Positions 53,660-62,025 of a stretch of 64,000 nucleotides of DNA are shown here, piece after piece. The DNA is from a virus. Both the position numbers and the translations under genes were made by a program. Each line of letters opens with the position of its first letter. Positions within the stretch are counted from its first letter, which is position 1. The DNA lies in the IMG/VR virus record IMGVR_UViG_3300042261_002385, positions 124,001-188,000 of that record. One strand, written 5' to 3'. Under the pieces are notes generated by a model. That model worked only from the letters and a program-made list of their open reading frames with translations, ran no database searches and was not told the origin of the DNA.

Positions 53660-54031
53660 TTATTTTTCAAAATAAGAATCAATCTTTTCTTTTTCTTCTT
53701 TAGAAACTTCTGTGTAGATTCTCTCAAATCTATCCATCACTTCTTTTGCTGCGGCTAATGGAGCATCTTCTTCAGATGGAATTTCTGTTGGGGTAATTCC
53801 TGGACGAGTTGGTCTTGGAATTGTAGTTGGAGCCGGAGTTGTAGTCGGAGATGGTTTTGTCTCTGTTCCAGCCAACGGAGCATCTTCTTCTGACGGAATT
53901 TCTGTTGGTGTGATTCCTGGACGAGTTGGTCTTGGAATTGTAGTTGGAGCCGGAGTCGTAGTTGGAGATGGTTTTGTTTCCGTCATCACAAACTCTTCGA
54001 CAAATCTCTGATATTTTTTGATATAACCCAT
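53660..54031 (-). CDS. Putative packaged protein with Pro/Thr-rich duplicated segment
   Basis: 123 residues. Start MGYIKKYQRFVEEFVMTET fits the leader (VEE site). Two consecutive copies of a 38-39-residue unit begin TETKPSPTTTPAPTTIP and end PSEEDAPLA; then a short charged helix. The proline-rich linker-like part is presumably extended. A TTTTTAATATATA motif lies 19 bases upstream. Confidence 0.7.
   Translation of the reverse strand: MGYIKKYQRFVEEFVMTETKPSPTTTPAPTTIPRPTRPGITPTEIPSEEDAPLAGTETKPSPTTTPAPTTIPRPTRPGITPTEIPSEEDAPLAAAKEVMDRFERIYTEVSKEEKEKIDSYFEK
53754..53985 (-). repeat. Two-copy 117-base tandem duplication
   Basis: Codes the Pro/Thr-rich unit twice with a few silent and conservative differences, so the duplication predates recent divergence. 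Confidence 0.85.
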
Positions 54032-54139
54032 TGTTATAATTTATTTTTAGTATATATTAAAAATGAATATTTACTTTTTTAGACTAAAAAAAGAGTTTTA
54101 CATTTAAATATATAAGTAAGAAAAAATTAAATATTTAAA

Positions 54140-54718
54140 ATGAAAAGATTTTCAGAATTACAAAAGAAATCAAAAGTTAGAAGAATTTTCGAAGCAGAAG
54201 AAGGAGCAAATCTTCCATCTAACTACAAAGATATGTCAAAAGAAGAACTTATAAAATTGATGTCAGGTCAAGCTGGTAAAGAAGAAGATAATGAAAAAGA
54301 AGATGAAAAAGAAGACAAACAAGAATCATCAAAAGAAGGTGGTGATGTGGTAAAATTCTTTTCTAAATTATTCGAAAGTAGAGAAATGGCTCACATATAT
54401 CACTTAACGGTAAAAGGTGAGATGGGTTCACACGCAGCTCACTTAGCACTAAATGAATACTATGATGGAATTCTTGGTTTTATTGATGAAATGATTGAAG
54501 TTTATCAAGGTCAATATGGTATAATTGAGGGTTATGAAACAATTGATACTTCGGAGACTCAAAGTAAAGATAAAATTGATTATTTTGAAGAACTTGTTAA
54601 ACAAATCAGAGAAGATAGAAAATCAATCAATAGCGAAGATACTCATATTCATAATATCGTTGATGAAGCAATTGCTTTAATGTATAAAACACTATATAAG
54701 TTAAAATATAACAAATAA
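54140..54718 (+). CDS. Putative packaged protein, charged N-terminus
   Basis: 192 residues. MKRFSELQKKSKVRRIFEAE is a variant of the shared leader in which the F-x-E site is displaced to about residue 18 (IFEAE). A Glu/Lys-rich linker is followed by a four-helix-like domain (about 75-190) with several His near residue 80 and 175. TTTAAATATATA lies 25 bases upstream. Terminator follows. Confidence 0.65.
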   Translation: MKRFSELQKKSKVRRIFEAEEGANLPSNYKDMSKEELIKLMSGQAGKEEDNEKEDEKEDKQESSKEGGDVVKFFSKLFESREMAHIYHLTVKGEMGSHAAHLALNEYYDGILGFIDEMIEVYQGQYGIIEGYETIDTSETQSKDKIDYFEELVKQIREDRKSINSEDTHIHNIVDEAIALMYKTLYKLKYNK

Positions 54719-54722
54719 AAAT

Positions 54723-54750
54723 AAAACCCACTTACAGAGTGGGTTTTTTT
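54723..54750. terminator. Shared convergent terminator
   Basis: AAAACCCACT-tacag-AGTGGGTTTT (10 bp) with T run on plus; the minus gene's stop codon at 54732 lies in it. Confidence 0.8.
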
Positions 54751-55031
54751 ATTTCTATATTTTTGTAATATCTAATTTTTATAATATTTTTAGAGTATCT
54801 ACTCATTATTGATTTATTTAATGAAAATTCATCTTTAACATTTAAACCTAAATCAAATATCTTACTAATCGTTCTTTTTCTATTTACATTTTTAGAACCA
54901 TATTCAACTATTTCTGAGGAAGTAGTCATTGGTATATAAGGTACCCAAACGTATCCAGGTTCTAAATTAGAACTCTTCTTTCCTATTTGAATTTTCTGTT
55001 CACCAGGTATTTGATTTTGGTTAACAAACAT
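54732..55031 (-). CDS. Small protein, possibly structural
   Basis: 99 residues. A core EPGYVWVPYIPMTTSSEIVE has the G-Y-V-x-x-PY-x-P look of phage head-protein segments, but the gene is far shorter than any major capsid protein. Its N-terminus overlaps the next gene by 11 bases. Role uncertain. Confidence 0.5.
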   Translation of the reverse strand: MFVNQNQIPGEQKIQIGKKSSNLEPGYVWVPYIPMTTSSEIVEYGSKNVNRKRTISKIFDLGLNVKDEFSLNKSIMSRYSKNIIKIRYYKNIEIKKPTL

Positions 55032-55227
55032 TTTTGTAGATTTTATTTATAGAACTTTTTCTTCTTAAAGGTCTTTCGAAAATACCTAACTTTCTGAGTA
55101 TTTCTAAGTCTATTTCTTTTGCTACTTGCTCAGATAAAATTTTAGTAAGTTCAGATTCTATGTCTCTTGTAGAAGTAGAAACAGTATTATTACTATCAAC
55201 CACACCTTTGACTTTATACTTTTTCAC
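55021..55227 (-). CDS. Small hypothetical protein
   Basis: 68 residues. Contains ILSEQVAKEIDLEILRKLG, a helix resembling segments of phage capsid proteins, followed by a basic end. It overlaps the gene above by 11 bases; the two together may make a small virion component. No firm assignment. Confidence 0.5.
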   Translation of the reverse strand: MKKYKVKGVVDSNNTVSTSTRDIESELTKILSEQVAKEIDLEILRKLGIFERPLRRKSSINKIYKNVC

Positions 55228-55250
55228 TAATTATTTTAGTATTAGATAAG

Positions 55251-55568
55251 TTATTTGTTTTCAGTATAAAGATACTTTCTACCTTCATCATTATAACTAT
55301 TCATGTTTTGTAGAAAAGTATCTAATTTATCTTGTGTATCGTCTAAATTTTTTTTAATTACTTGAAGAGCAAAAATTGAATCATCTATCTGATCATTACC
55401 TTTTTGAGAATCACTTACATAATTATTTAACTCACTTGTTAAAGACTCAATAGTTTTAGTCTTATCTTTGATAGAATCCGATATTTCAGTAATCTCTTTT
55501 ACAATTTCTTCAATTCTGTCAGGTGATATATCAACCTCTTCAGTCTCATAAAATCTTTTAATTCTCAT
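55251..55568 (-). CDS. Putative packaged protein with leader-like start, coiled coil
   Basis: 105 residues from ATG at 55568 (MRIKRFYETEEVD); an upstream in-frame ATG at 55625 lies beyond the palindromic promoter, so it is not used. The body is a long predicted coiled coil (about 15-95). The leader is a variant without the central Phe-x-Ile-x-Glu. Confidence 0.6.
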   Translation of the reverse strand: MRIKRFYETEEVDISPDRIEEIVKEITEISDSIKDKTKTIESLTSELNNYVSDSQKGNDQIDDSIFALQVIKKNLDDTQDKLDTFLQNMNSYNDEGRKYLYTENK

Positions 55569-55604
55569 AGAAAGTGTTTTAAAATTTAATATATATATTA
55601 AATT
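55569..55604. promoter_or_regulatory. Palindromic bidirectional promoter spacer
   Basis: TTTAATATATATATTAAA lies in the 36 bases between divergent ATGs at 55568 and 55605, giving the late-type motif on both strands. Confidence 0.55.
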
Positions 55605-56285
55605 ATGAAACGTAGAAATAAACATCTAATACTAGAGTTCACCGAATTCAATCTTCAGCGTTTTAATCCTGACTCAGCTAGAGCATCAGTTCATGTTGAC
55701 GATCCTAAATTGAGTATCGATGCATTTGATAAACATCAAGATGCAATTAGAGCAGCGATGTCAAGAATCACTGATATCTTAATGAATGTTAAGGGAACAA
55801 CTGCTTACTCACAACTGAGAAGTAAACTAGCTCTCGAAAAACAAGATATTCAAAATTTAAAAATTCAGAAAATTGTTAAGAACGGTATTAAATATGATTG
55901 TTACGTTGTAGTCACTATTGATGATGAAGATTATTGGGGCGTAGTTGAAGATATTTTAGGTCAAAATACAGAATTTACTTCAGAATTGTTTAAAGATATG
56001 GACCTTTATCAACCAATAGAATGGACTATTAAAATTAAAGGTCTTGTAATCAAAACAATTAAAGAGTGGTTGAAACCAGAACCCGGAAATTATAGATTAT
56101 TAAATAATGAAGTAATTTGCTATTCACAAGAGACAGGAAAACTCTTAAAAATGGAACAGGGAATTGAAATAGAGTTGATAAGAGCCTATGACGAAAAACT
56201 ACTTATTCGTTATGAGTCGAATGTTTATAGTTTAGTAAATGATAATTATATCTATTTTAATTGGTGGTTTGAAAAAATAGATTAA
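55605..56285 (+). CDS. Hypothetical protein, leader-like start
   Basis: 226 residues. MKRRNKHLILEFTEFNLQRF contains LEFTEF, a loose version of the leader site, and then a helical segment followed by beta-rich sequence with IDDEDYWGVVEDILGQ and a C-terminal SH3-like stretch. No family recognised. Convergent with the fibre gene, overlapping four bases. Confidence 0.62.
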   Translation: MKRRNKHLILEFTEFNLQRFNPDSARASVHVDDPKLSIDAFDKHQDAIRAAMSRITDILMNVKGTTAYSQLRSKLALEKQDIQNLKIQKIVKNGIKYDCYVVVTIDDEDYWGVVEDILGQNTEFTSELFKDMDLYQPIEWTIKIKGLVIKTIKEWLKPEPGNYRLLNNEVICYSQETGKLLKMEQGIEIELIRAYDEKLLIRYESNVYSLVNDNYIYFNWWFEKID

Positions 56286-57553
56286 ACTATTCTAACTCTC
56301 AAAGCTCCAGCATTATGATAAAACTCACCTAAAGATATACCACCAGCAGCGGCTGCAGCATCATTAGCATAGTTTCGACCGGAAGCGTAACTTGACATCT
56401 TAAGTCTATCCGCAGAAAATGTTCCATTTACTTGCAAATTTGTATGTATGTATATACCATATCCACCAACTGTAGGAACGGTGGAGCTATTTCCTATCAT
56501 GTAAAATCTGATTTCGCCTATTGCAGGGTTGCCAAATGTTATTAATCTTGAATCACTAGTTCCACTTCCAGTTGTATTAATATAAGCGCGACTGCCAAAA
56601 TAAAGTTCATCATATGGACTTGTAATACCAGCCGGGACCGAATAACCGTACGAAATAAGACCGGATGATTGTGAAGCACCTGTGCTAAGTTTTTTCCAAA
56701 GTCTTATTCCCGCGCTTTCATTGGTCTGTGTAATTTCAAAATTTGTCCAACTATCCGACACACCAGTAGTAAAAGGCGAAAAAGAAGATGACGTTTGCAC
56801 TCTAAGCTGTGACCTAGACAAATTTCCGGTAGTTGAAGATCCTATAAATATTCTACCATTACTTGGATTAATTTTCGGAGAAACAGTTGTATTAGTATAT
56901 AAAAGTGTAGTTCCAGTCGAATTTGCAAATATTAGATATGAAGTACCAGACACTGAGTAAGAATTAACACCAACATTTGTAGCATTTGTGGCAAATGTAG
57001 AGTAAACAGCACTTGTTGCGTTACCTACTGTAATAGATCCAGGGGCAATCCAAGATGATTGACCAGAACCACCAACACCGGAAGTCATTATATAGTTTGC
57101 GTTTGAAGAATTTTGTAGTCTATTCAAAGTCAAAGTTCCAGACGTCACATGGTCTGCATCTAAGTTTGTGATTAAAGAACCGTCTCCTATAAAATTGCTT
57201 GAGGATTTTATAACTCCAGTCACATCTAATGCGTATGCGGGTGAGTTATTTCCAATTCCAACATAAACACCGTCATCATAAATATTTGAGTCAGCTACAG
57301 TAGTCGATGTAGTAAATTTAGGTATTTTATTCACCGTTCCTGAGCCACCAATTGAAACAGAATTCTCACTACTATAAGTAGAACCATCCCAAACATAAGG
57401 TAGTCCATCATTTAAGTCCCAGACTCTCATACCTACATATTTCCATTCAATAAAGTCACGATGAGTGTAAAAAGATTGAGAACCAACAACAAATCTATTA
57501 TCTATTGGAACTGATGAATTTAGATAAAACTGGTCTATAATCTGTATTGCCAT
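56282..57553 (-). CDS. Tail fibre-type protein
   Basis: 423 residues. KIPKFTTSTTVADSNIYDD-type (residues 78-96), VGIGNNSPAYALDVTG and LDADHVTSGTLTLNRL are characteristic of phage and bacterial fibre shafts with SGTL-type repeats. Beta-rich tail. TTTTATATATA lies four bases before the ATG, fixing the start. Confidence 0.78.
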   Translation of the reverse strand: MAIQIIDQFYLNSSVPIDNRFVVGSQSFYTHRDFIEWKYVGMRVWDLNDGLPYVWDGSTYSSENSVSIGGSGTVNKIPKFTTSTTVADSNIYDDGVYVGIGNNSPAYALDVTGVIKSSSNFIGDGSLITNLDADHVTSGTLTLNRLQNSSNANYIMTSGVGGSGQSSWIAPGSITVGNATSAVYSTFATNATNVGVNSYSVSGTSYLIFANSTGTTLLYTNTTVSPKINPSNGRIFIGSSTTGNLSRSQLRVQTSSSFSPFTTGVSDSWTNFEITQTNESAGIRLWKKLSTGASQSSGLISYGYSVPAGITSPYDELYFGSRAYINTTGSGTSDSRLITFGNPAIGEIRFYMIGNSSTVPTVGGYGIYIHTNLQVNGTFSADRLKMSSYASGRNYANDAAAAAGGISLGEFYHNAGALRVRIV

Positions 57554-57557
57554 ATAC

Positions 57558-57568
57558 TATATATAAAA
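57558..57568 (-). promoter_or_regulatory. Leaderless-class promoter motif
   Basis: TTTTATATATA then GTAT then ATG at 57553, four-base spacing. Confidence 0.55.
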
Positions 57569-57583
57569 TTTTAATTACTCATA

Positions 57584-59107
57584 TTAAAAATTAAACTCAT
57601 ATAAAGTAGAGTTTGTAAATGTTGGAGGTGAAGTCCATTTATAAATATAAAATTTCTTACCAGCCCATAGACCAGTAGGAGAAGAAAAAATAGATGAAGT
57701 AGCTGAAAAGGAGGCCGAGAACGTTACTCCGAAATCATCATAAATATTTGATAGTGTTCCCCAATCAAAATCATAAATAAAATAAAAATAAGCCCCTGAA
57801 CCAAACAAATCTAGTTCTTTATTTTGTTTGAAAGACAATTCTTTATTCAAAGATAATAAACCTATATTTGTCATAGTAGCTAAAGTAGAATAACCATAAA
57901 AATATGGATATATCCCTGTTAAGGTTGTAGAAGCAGAGCCCGACTGTGTTCCATCACTAACTACTATTTTAAATTCAGTCGAAGTCGCTGATATAGGTGA
58001 TATTACTATTCCAGTGGAAGTTCCTTCAACATTTTGTTCTCCTACTCCTGATATAGCAGGGTAAGCTCCCGGTATCATGTTTTGTAAAGATGTAATAAGA
58101 GTTGGAAAAGTTCTTTTTTTAATTTTCCATTTGACTTGAGGAGATGGAAAAGTTCCAACTTCAGCATATCCACCAGAATAGGCACCAGTCAACTCAATTT
58201 GACCTTCAGGTGGTAAGTAAGGAAAAACAATTCTTTTTAACATCTCAACAATCGGTGATGAAGAAAAAGTAGAGCCAATAGCCAAATCATTAAAATCTAT
58301 AGGCATCATTCTACTATCTGTAAATTCAAGAGGATAGTCATTCATATAAACTGGCTGACCATAAAAATTTAATGATGATCCAGTTACTCCTAAAAATCCT
58401 CCAAGTGCTGAAAGTGGTGGAAATGAAATCTGATCCCAGCTAGTAGAAGCAGTTGACCCGGTCAATCCACTAAACATCAGTGTCTCTAAGTTACCTGGAT
58501 TATTAGAAGATAATGGAAAATTTATTTCATTAACAGAAACTGTTCCATAGTCACTTATCACTGAAATATTTCCGGAATTTATAAAATCTAATGATGTTGA
58601 GTTCTGTGTCAATCCGGTCACTATCTGAGATTGTATCAGCGGAGAATCCTGAAAAGTTGACGCACCAGTTCCGGATATTATTAGAATTTTAGTCGCCTCG
58701 TTTGATACTGTATCTAATTTAGTATTATAAAAAAAATGGTCAGTATCACTAGATAATAATGTAGAATCCATTATATTCACTGTTTGAGGATCAGTATAAG
58801 AATACGTTCCAGAATAAGCTCTTTTTCCGAAATATAATTTCCGACCTTTCAAATCTCTACTAGATGGATTGAGAGTGTCTATTCCAATGTATGAAACTGT
58901 TGAACCTGTTGTGTTTTTTGTTTCTTTGAATGGAAAACTTACATTTAGTGAGAATACCGCATTTCTAACAGATTCTGCTAAAATTAAACCAGAAGTATTG
59001 TTTCTTAGATTATAAAGAATTACATTGTTTAAATCAGAGCTTGTTCCACCAAGCTCGTAACCAGTAGATTGAGTAGCGGTTCCTATATTTATACTAAATG
59101 TAGCCAT
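57584..59107 (-). CDS. Structural protein, paralogue B of a duplicated pair
   Basis: 507 residues. Shares with the upstream gene: MATFSINIGT-like start, YIGIDTLNPSSRDLKGRKLY, DHFFYNTKLDTVSNEATKI, YPLEF and SSPIVEMLKRIVFPYLPP (same order). Beta-rich C-terminus. Probably an appendage or baseplate subunit. Confidence 0.7.
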   Translation of the reverse strand: MATFSINIGTATQSTGYELGGTSSDLNNVILYNLRNNTSGLILAESVRNAVFSLNVSFPFKETKNTTGSTVSYIGIDTLNPSSRDLKGRKLYFGKRAYSGTYSYTDPQTVNIMDSTLLSSDTDHFFYNTKLDTVSNEATKILIISGTGASTFQDSPLIQSQIVTGLTQNSTSLDFINSGNISVISDYGTVSVNEINFPLSSNNPGNLETLMFSGLTGSTASTSWDQISFPPLSALGGFLGVTGSSLNFYGQPVYMNDYPLEFTDSRMMPIDFNDLAIGSTFSSSPIVEMLKRIVFPYLPPEGQIELTGAYSGGYAEVGTFPSPQVKWKIKKRTFPTLITSLQNMIPGAYPAISGVGEQNVEGTSTGIVISPISATSTEFKIVVSDGTQSGSASTTLTGIYPYFYGYSTLATMTNIGLLSLNKELSFKQNKELDLFGSGAYFYFIYDFDWGTLSNIYDDFGVTFSASFSATSSIFSSPTGLWAGKKFYIYKWTSPPTFTNSTLYEFNF

Positions 59108-59109
59108 AT

Positions 59110-60765
59110 TTAAAATATAAATTCAAATTCACCAACACCGATATAACTACAAGTTCCTAAAGTCCTATACAAATAGTAATTTCCAAAATAAGTATAAGGA
59201 GTTGCTATAGTAATAGAATTTGAATAAGTAAATGATGAATATGTAAAATTGTTATAATCATGTAAGTAAAAGCCATTTGGGTCCTTAATATATTTTAGGT
59301 ATCCATACGTTGAAGGATAAGCAAAATATAAATATCCACTACCATCAACATCCATATTAATAGATTGGCTTAGACCAGGATAAGGAACAATTTTCTTTGT
59401 AGAAGAAATAGTCACACCAGTAAGAATACATCTTACCGAATCAGCTCTATCTACTTGCTGTTGAGCAGTTCCATCAACAACTAAGAAGTCTAAACTACTA
59501 GTTCCAACAAACGCACTCACAAACGGTTGTATAAAATTAATTGAAGCAGTAGCACTATATGAATAACCCCAAGGAGCTATCCATTGGTTTGAAACCTGTA
59601 GTCCATAATCAATCGAACCAGTTGCTGAACTATAGGTCGAACCACTAGCAGATAAGATAAGAGTGTTACCTGGAGCAGCCGAGTAACTGTAACCACCAAC
59701 ACTAAATGTAGGAGTAGAATAAGTTACTGAGTTTACTATGTAATAGTCTCTTATGTATTCATTTGAATCTCTAGCATAAGTCTTGATAGAAAAATTCAGT
59801 GTTATTGAAGGAGTTGTTCCAACTTCAGCATATGTTGTTCCAGTCACATTATTTACTGCAGTGATGGATAAGTCTGGAGCTATATACGGATATAATAACT
59901 TCCTAATCACTTCAACTATAGGCCAATTTTGATAAGCAGAGTTTATTGTTGAGTAATATGATGATGAAGTAAATGAGTCACCTTGTAAGATTCCACCAAT
60001 AGTCTCAGGAACAACTTGTCCATTTACTATAAACTCTAGAGGATATCCATTTACATAGCTTGAGCTACCATAAATGTAAGTTGGTGAACCAGTAGAACCA
60101 ATTACCGATGTTGTGACATCAGGATCAGCCCATCTCAAAAATCCGTTAGGATAAGTTCCATAATATTTTAAAATTTTACCATTAGATGCAGTGGCATTAG
60201 TTTCAGCAACTGTTGGAAAAGCTACTCCATTTATTCCTACTCTGCCAGAACTGGAATAAATATTTATAGCCCCACCTGCTAAAGACGGATTTTTAATGTC
60301 TAGATTTATCGCACTTTGAGTTAAACTATAACTAGCAGCTATAAAAGGAGCTGTATAAAAAAGACTAGAATCAGTTCCAGCCAATATGGAAATTTTCGTT
60401 TGGTTCTGTGAAACACTCTCTGGTTTTGTATTGTAAAAAAAGATATCGGCATCTGACGTATTAAGTAATGCATCACTGACGACATCTAAATTACCAACAG
60501 TTCTTTTACCTAAAAGAATTTTTTTCTTTATGTCTCTGTCTTCTGGATTTGCCGAATCGATTCCAATGTATTCAGTAGATATTGCATCTGGTGTGGTAAG
60601 TTTAAAAGCAGCTGAGGCCCAAGATGTAAAAATTGCGTCTCTTAAGTCCTTAGGAGATATTTTTTTCTGAACGTTATCAGGTAAATCAATTAACGCTGAG
60701 TAAATATCTGTTTTTCTTAGAGATTCTGTTATAGTTCCTACATTTATACTATAAGTTGCTGACAT
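59110..60765 (-). CDS. Structural protein, paralogue A of a duplicated pair
   Basis: 551 residues. The same framework as the downstream gene: YSINVGTITES, YIGIDSANPEDRDIKKKIL, ADIFFYNTKPESVSQNQTK, GYPLEF, NWPIVEVIRKLLYPYIAP. The C-terminal halves differ more, suggesting tip diversification after duplication. TTTTTAATATATA lies 19 bases upstream. Confidence 0.7.
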   Translation of the reverse strand: MSATYSINVGTITESLRKTDIYSALIDLPDNVQKKISPKDLRDAIFTSWASAAFKLTTPDAISTEYIGIDSANPEDRDIKKKILLGKRTVGNLDVVSDALLNTSDADIFFYNTKPESVSQNQTKISILAGTDSSLFYTAPFIAASYSLTQSAINLDIKNPSLAGGAINIYSSSGRVGINGVAFPTVAETNATASNGKILKYYGTYPNGFLRWADPDVTTSVIGSTGSPTYIYGSSSYVNGYPLEFIVNGQVVPETIGGILQGDSFTSSSYYSTINSAYQNWPIVEVIRKLLYPYIAPDLSITAVNNVTGTTYAEVGTTPSITLNFSIKTYARDSNEYIRDYYIVNSVTYSTPTFSVGGYSYSAAPGNTLILSASGSTYSSATGSIDYGLQVSNQWIAPWGYSYSATASINFIQPFVSAFVGTSSLDFLVVDGTAQQQVDRADSVRCILTGVTISSTKKIVPYPGLSQSINMDVDGSGYLYFAYPSTYGYLKYIKDPNGFYLHDYNNFTYSSFTYSNSITIATPYTYFGNYYLYRTLGTCSYIGVGEFEFIF

Positions 60766-60792
60766 TAAGAATTACTTTTTTGATTATATATT

Positions 60793-60826
60793 AAAAAGAA
60801 AAAGCCTGATGATGTCACCAGGCTTA
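60793..60826 (-). terminator. Rho-independent terminator
   Basis: AAGCCTG-GTGACATCAT-CAGGCTT on minus followed by TTTTTC; ends the gene at 60841 and sits just upstream of the structural gene's promoter motif. Confidence 0.75.
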
Positions 60827-60840
60827 AAATAATTTTCTTT

Positions 60841-61242
60841 TTAATTAAATAGAAACTCTAGCTTCATTAAGTCTTTAACTTTAGCAGTTTGTAGTTCTAA
60901 ATCTTCAAAGTTTATTTTTTCAAAAGGAATTTCATTCTCTACATCCATAAGACTTTTCATCTCCTGAGTAAAAGATTCAGGATCTGTCAGACTTACAGCA
61001 CCTGTAATTGTATTACCATCATTGTCTAGTGCTGGTCTAGGAATTCCATTTTCATCTTTTTCTACCCACTTATCTAAAATTCTCTTTTCCATTTTTAGCT
61101 TATCCTCAACAATTGAAGAAAGTTCTTTAATTATTCTGGATAAACGAAAAGCTGTTGATGCTTTAATATCTAATTCTATAAGAATATTTAAAGACTCGAT
61201 AGTTTCATTAGTTAGTTGAGAATTTTTTACTATTATTGACAT
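60841..61242 (-). CDS. Hypothetical helical protein
   Basis: 133 residues, helical, starting MSIIVKNSQLTNETIESLNI. A Leu/Ile/Lys-rich N-terminal helix pair and an acidic C-terminal half. No recognised family. It ends in a terminator and starts 24 bases after the methyltransferase gene. Confidence 0.6.
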   Translation of the reverse strand: MSIIVKNSQLTNETIESLNILIELDIKASTAFRLSRIIKELSSIVEDKLKMEKRILDKWVEKDENGIPRPALDNDGNTITGAVSLTDPESFTQEMKSLMDVENEIPFEKINFEDLELQTAKVKDLMKLEFLFN

Positions 61243-61266
61243 TGTTGATTTTTTTTTATTTTTATA

Positions 61267-61974
61267 TTATTTAATTGACAAATTGTTTAACCTGTTTTTC
61301 ATCATTTCAAAATAAGATTCTTCTTTTTCTATAAGAATGAAATCTCTTTGTAACCTCTGACATGCTTCTCCAACAGTTCCAGTTCCAGCAAAATTATCAA
61401 GAACAATATCACCTATATTAGAGTGCTTTTCAATCAAATTTGTTATAAGTGAAAGTGGTTTTTGAGTAGGATGTTTAAGTCTCTCTTTACCATGACAAAT
61501 AGGATACTTGTAAAAACCATTATCATATTCTGAATTAAATACAGGCTTGCTATCTTTTACAAAAGTAAAGAAATACTCAGTAGCGTTAGATAAATAATTT
61601 ATTTTAGAGTTAATTGGAACTGGGTTTGTTTTAATCCAAGCACAGACTCTTGGTTGTTTAAAGTCAAATTCTTCAGCCGCCTCTTTTATCTCATTCGATT
61701 TCCATATATCATAAAATACGATAAGAGTTCCTCCTTTTCTAAGAATTCTAGACCATTCTCTGAACAAACTTCTAAAATCAAGTTCGATTTTATCCCAATC
61801 ACCAAAATCTATTGATATATTATATTTTGTTGCCATTTCTTCCGGTGTGTCTTGAGAAATTTGTTTAAAGTTTGAACTTCTAGATATCAAATATGGTGGA
61901 TCTGTGATTATTAAATCAACACTTTCACTGTTGATTTTTGGTAATTCTTGTAAACAATCCCCTAAAATAATCAT
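61267..61974 (-). CDS. Beta-class DNA methyltransferase (N6-adenine/N4-cytosine)
   Basis: 235 residues. DPPY at 25-28 (motif IV) precedes the SAM-binding FAGTGT near 195 (motif I), the order of beta-class amino-methyltransferases. Between them lie FREWSRILRKGGTLIVF and KHPTQKPLSLI, both typical. It probably methylates phage DNA to protect against host restriction or to modulate regulation; no cognate endonuclease is nearby. Start fixed by AAATATATA four bases upstream. Confidence 0.88.
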   Translation of the reverse strand: MIILGDCLQELPKINSESVDLIITDPPYLISRSSNFKQISQDTPEEMATKYNISIDFGDWDKIELDFRSLFREWSRILRKGGTLIVFYDIWKSNEIKEAAEEFDFKQPRVCAWIKTNPVPINSKINYLSNATEYFFTFVKDSKPVFNSEYDNGFYKYPICHGKERLKHPTQKPLSLITNLIEKHSNIGDIVLDNFAGTGTVGEACQRLQRDFILIEKEESYFEMMKNRLNNLSIK

Positions 61975-61978
61975 TAAC

Positions 61979-61987
61979 TATATATTT
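61979..61987 (-). promoter_or_regulatory. Leaderless-class promoter motif
   Basis: AAATATATA then GTTA then ATG at 61974, four-base spacing. Confidence 0.45.
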
Positions 61988-62007
61988 GAAAGACATGTTC
62001 TCTACAA

Positions 62008-62018
62008 TTTAATATATA
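62008..62018 (+). promoter_or_regulatory. Late-type promoter motif
   Basis: TTTAATATATA seven bases before the ATG at 62026. Confidence 0.5.
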
Positions 62019-62025
62019 AATATAA

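Noticed and set aside
61267-61974. Restriction-modification system
   Set aside because: Only a methyltransferase is visible; no endonuclease or specificity gene next to it.
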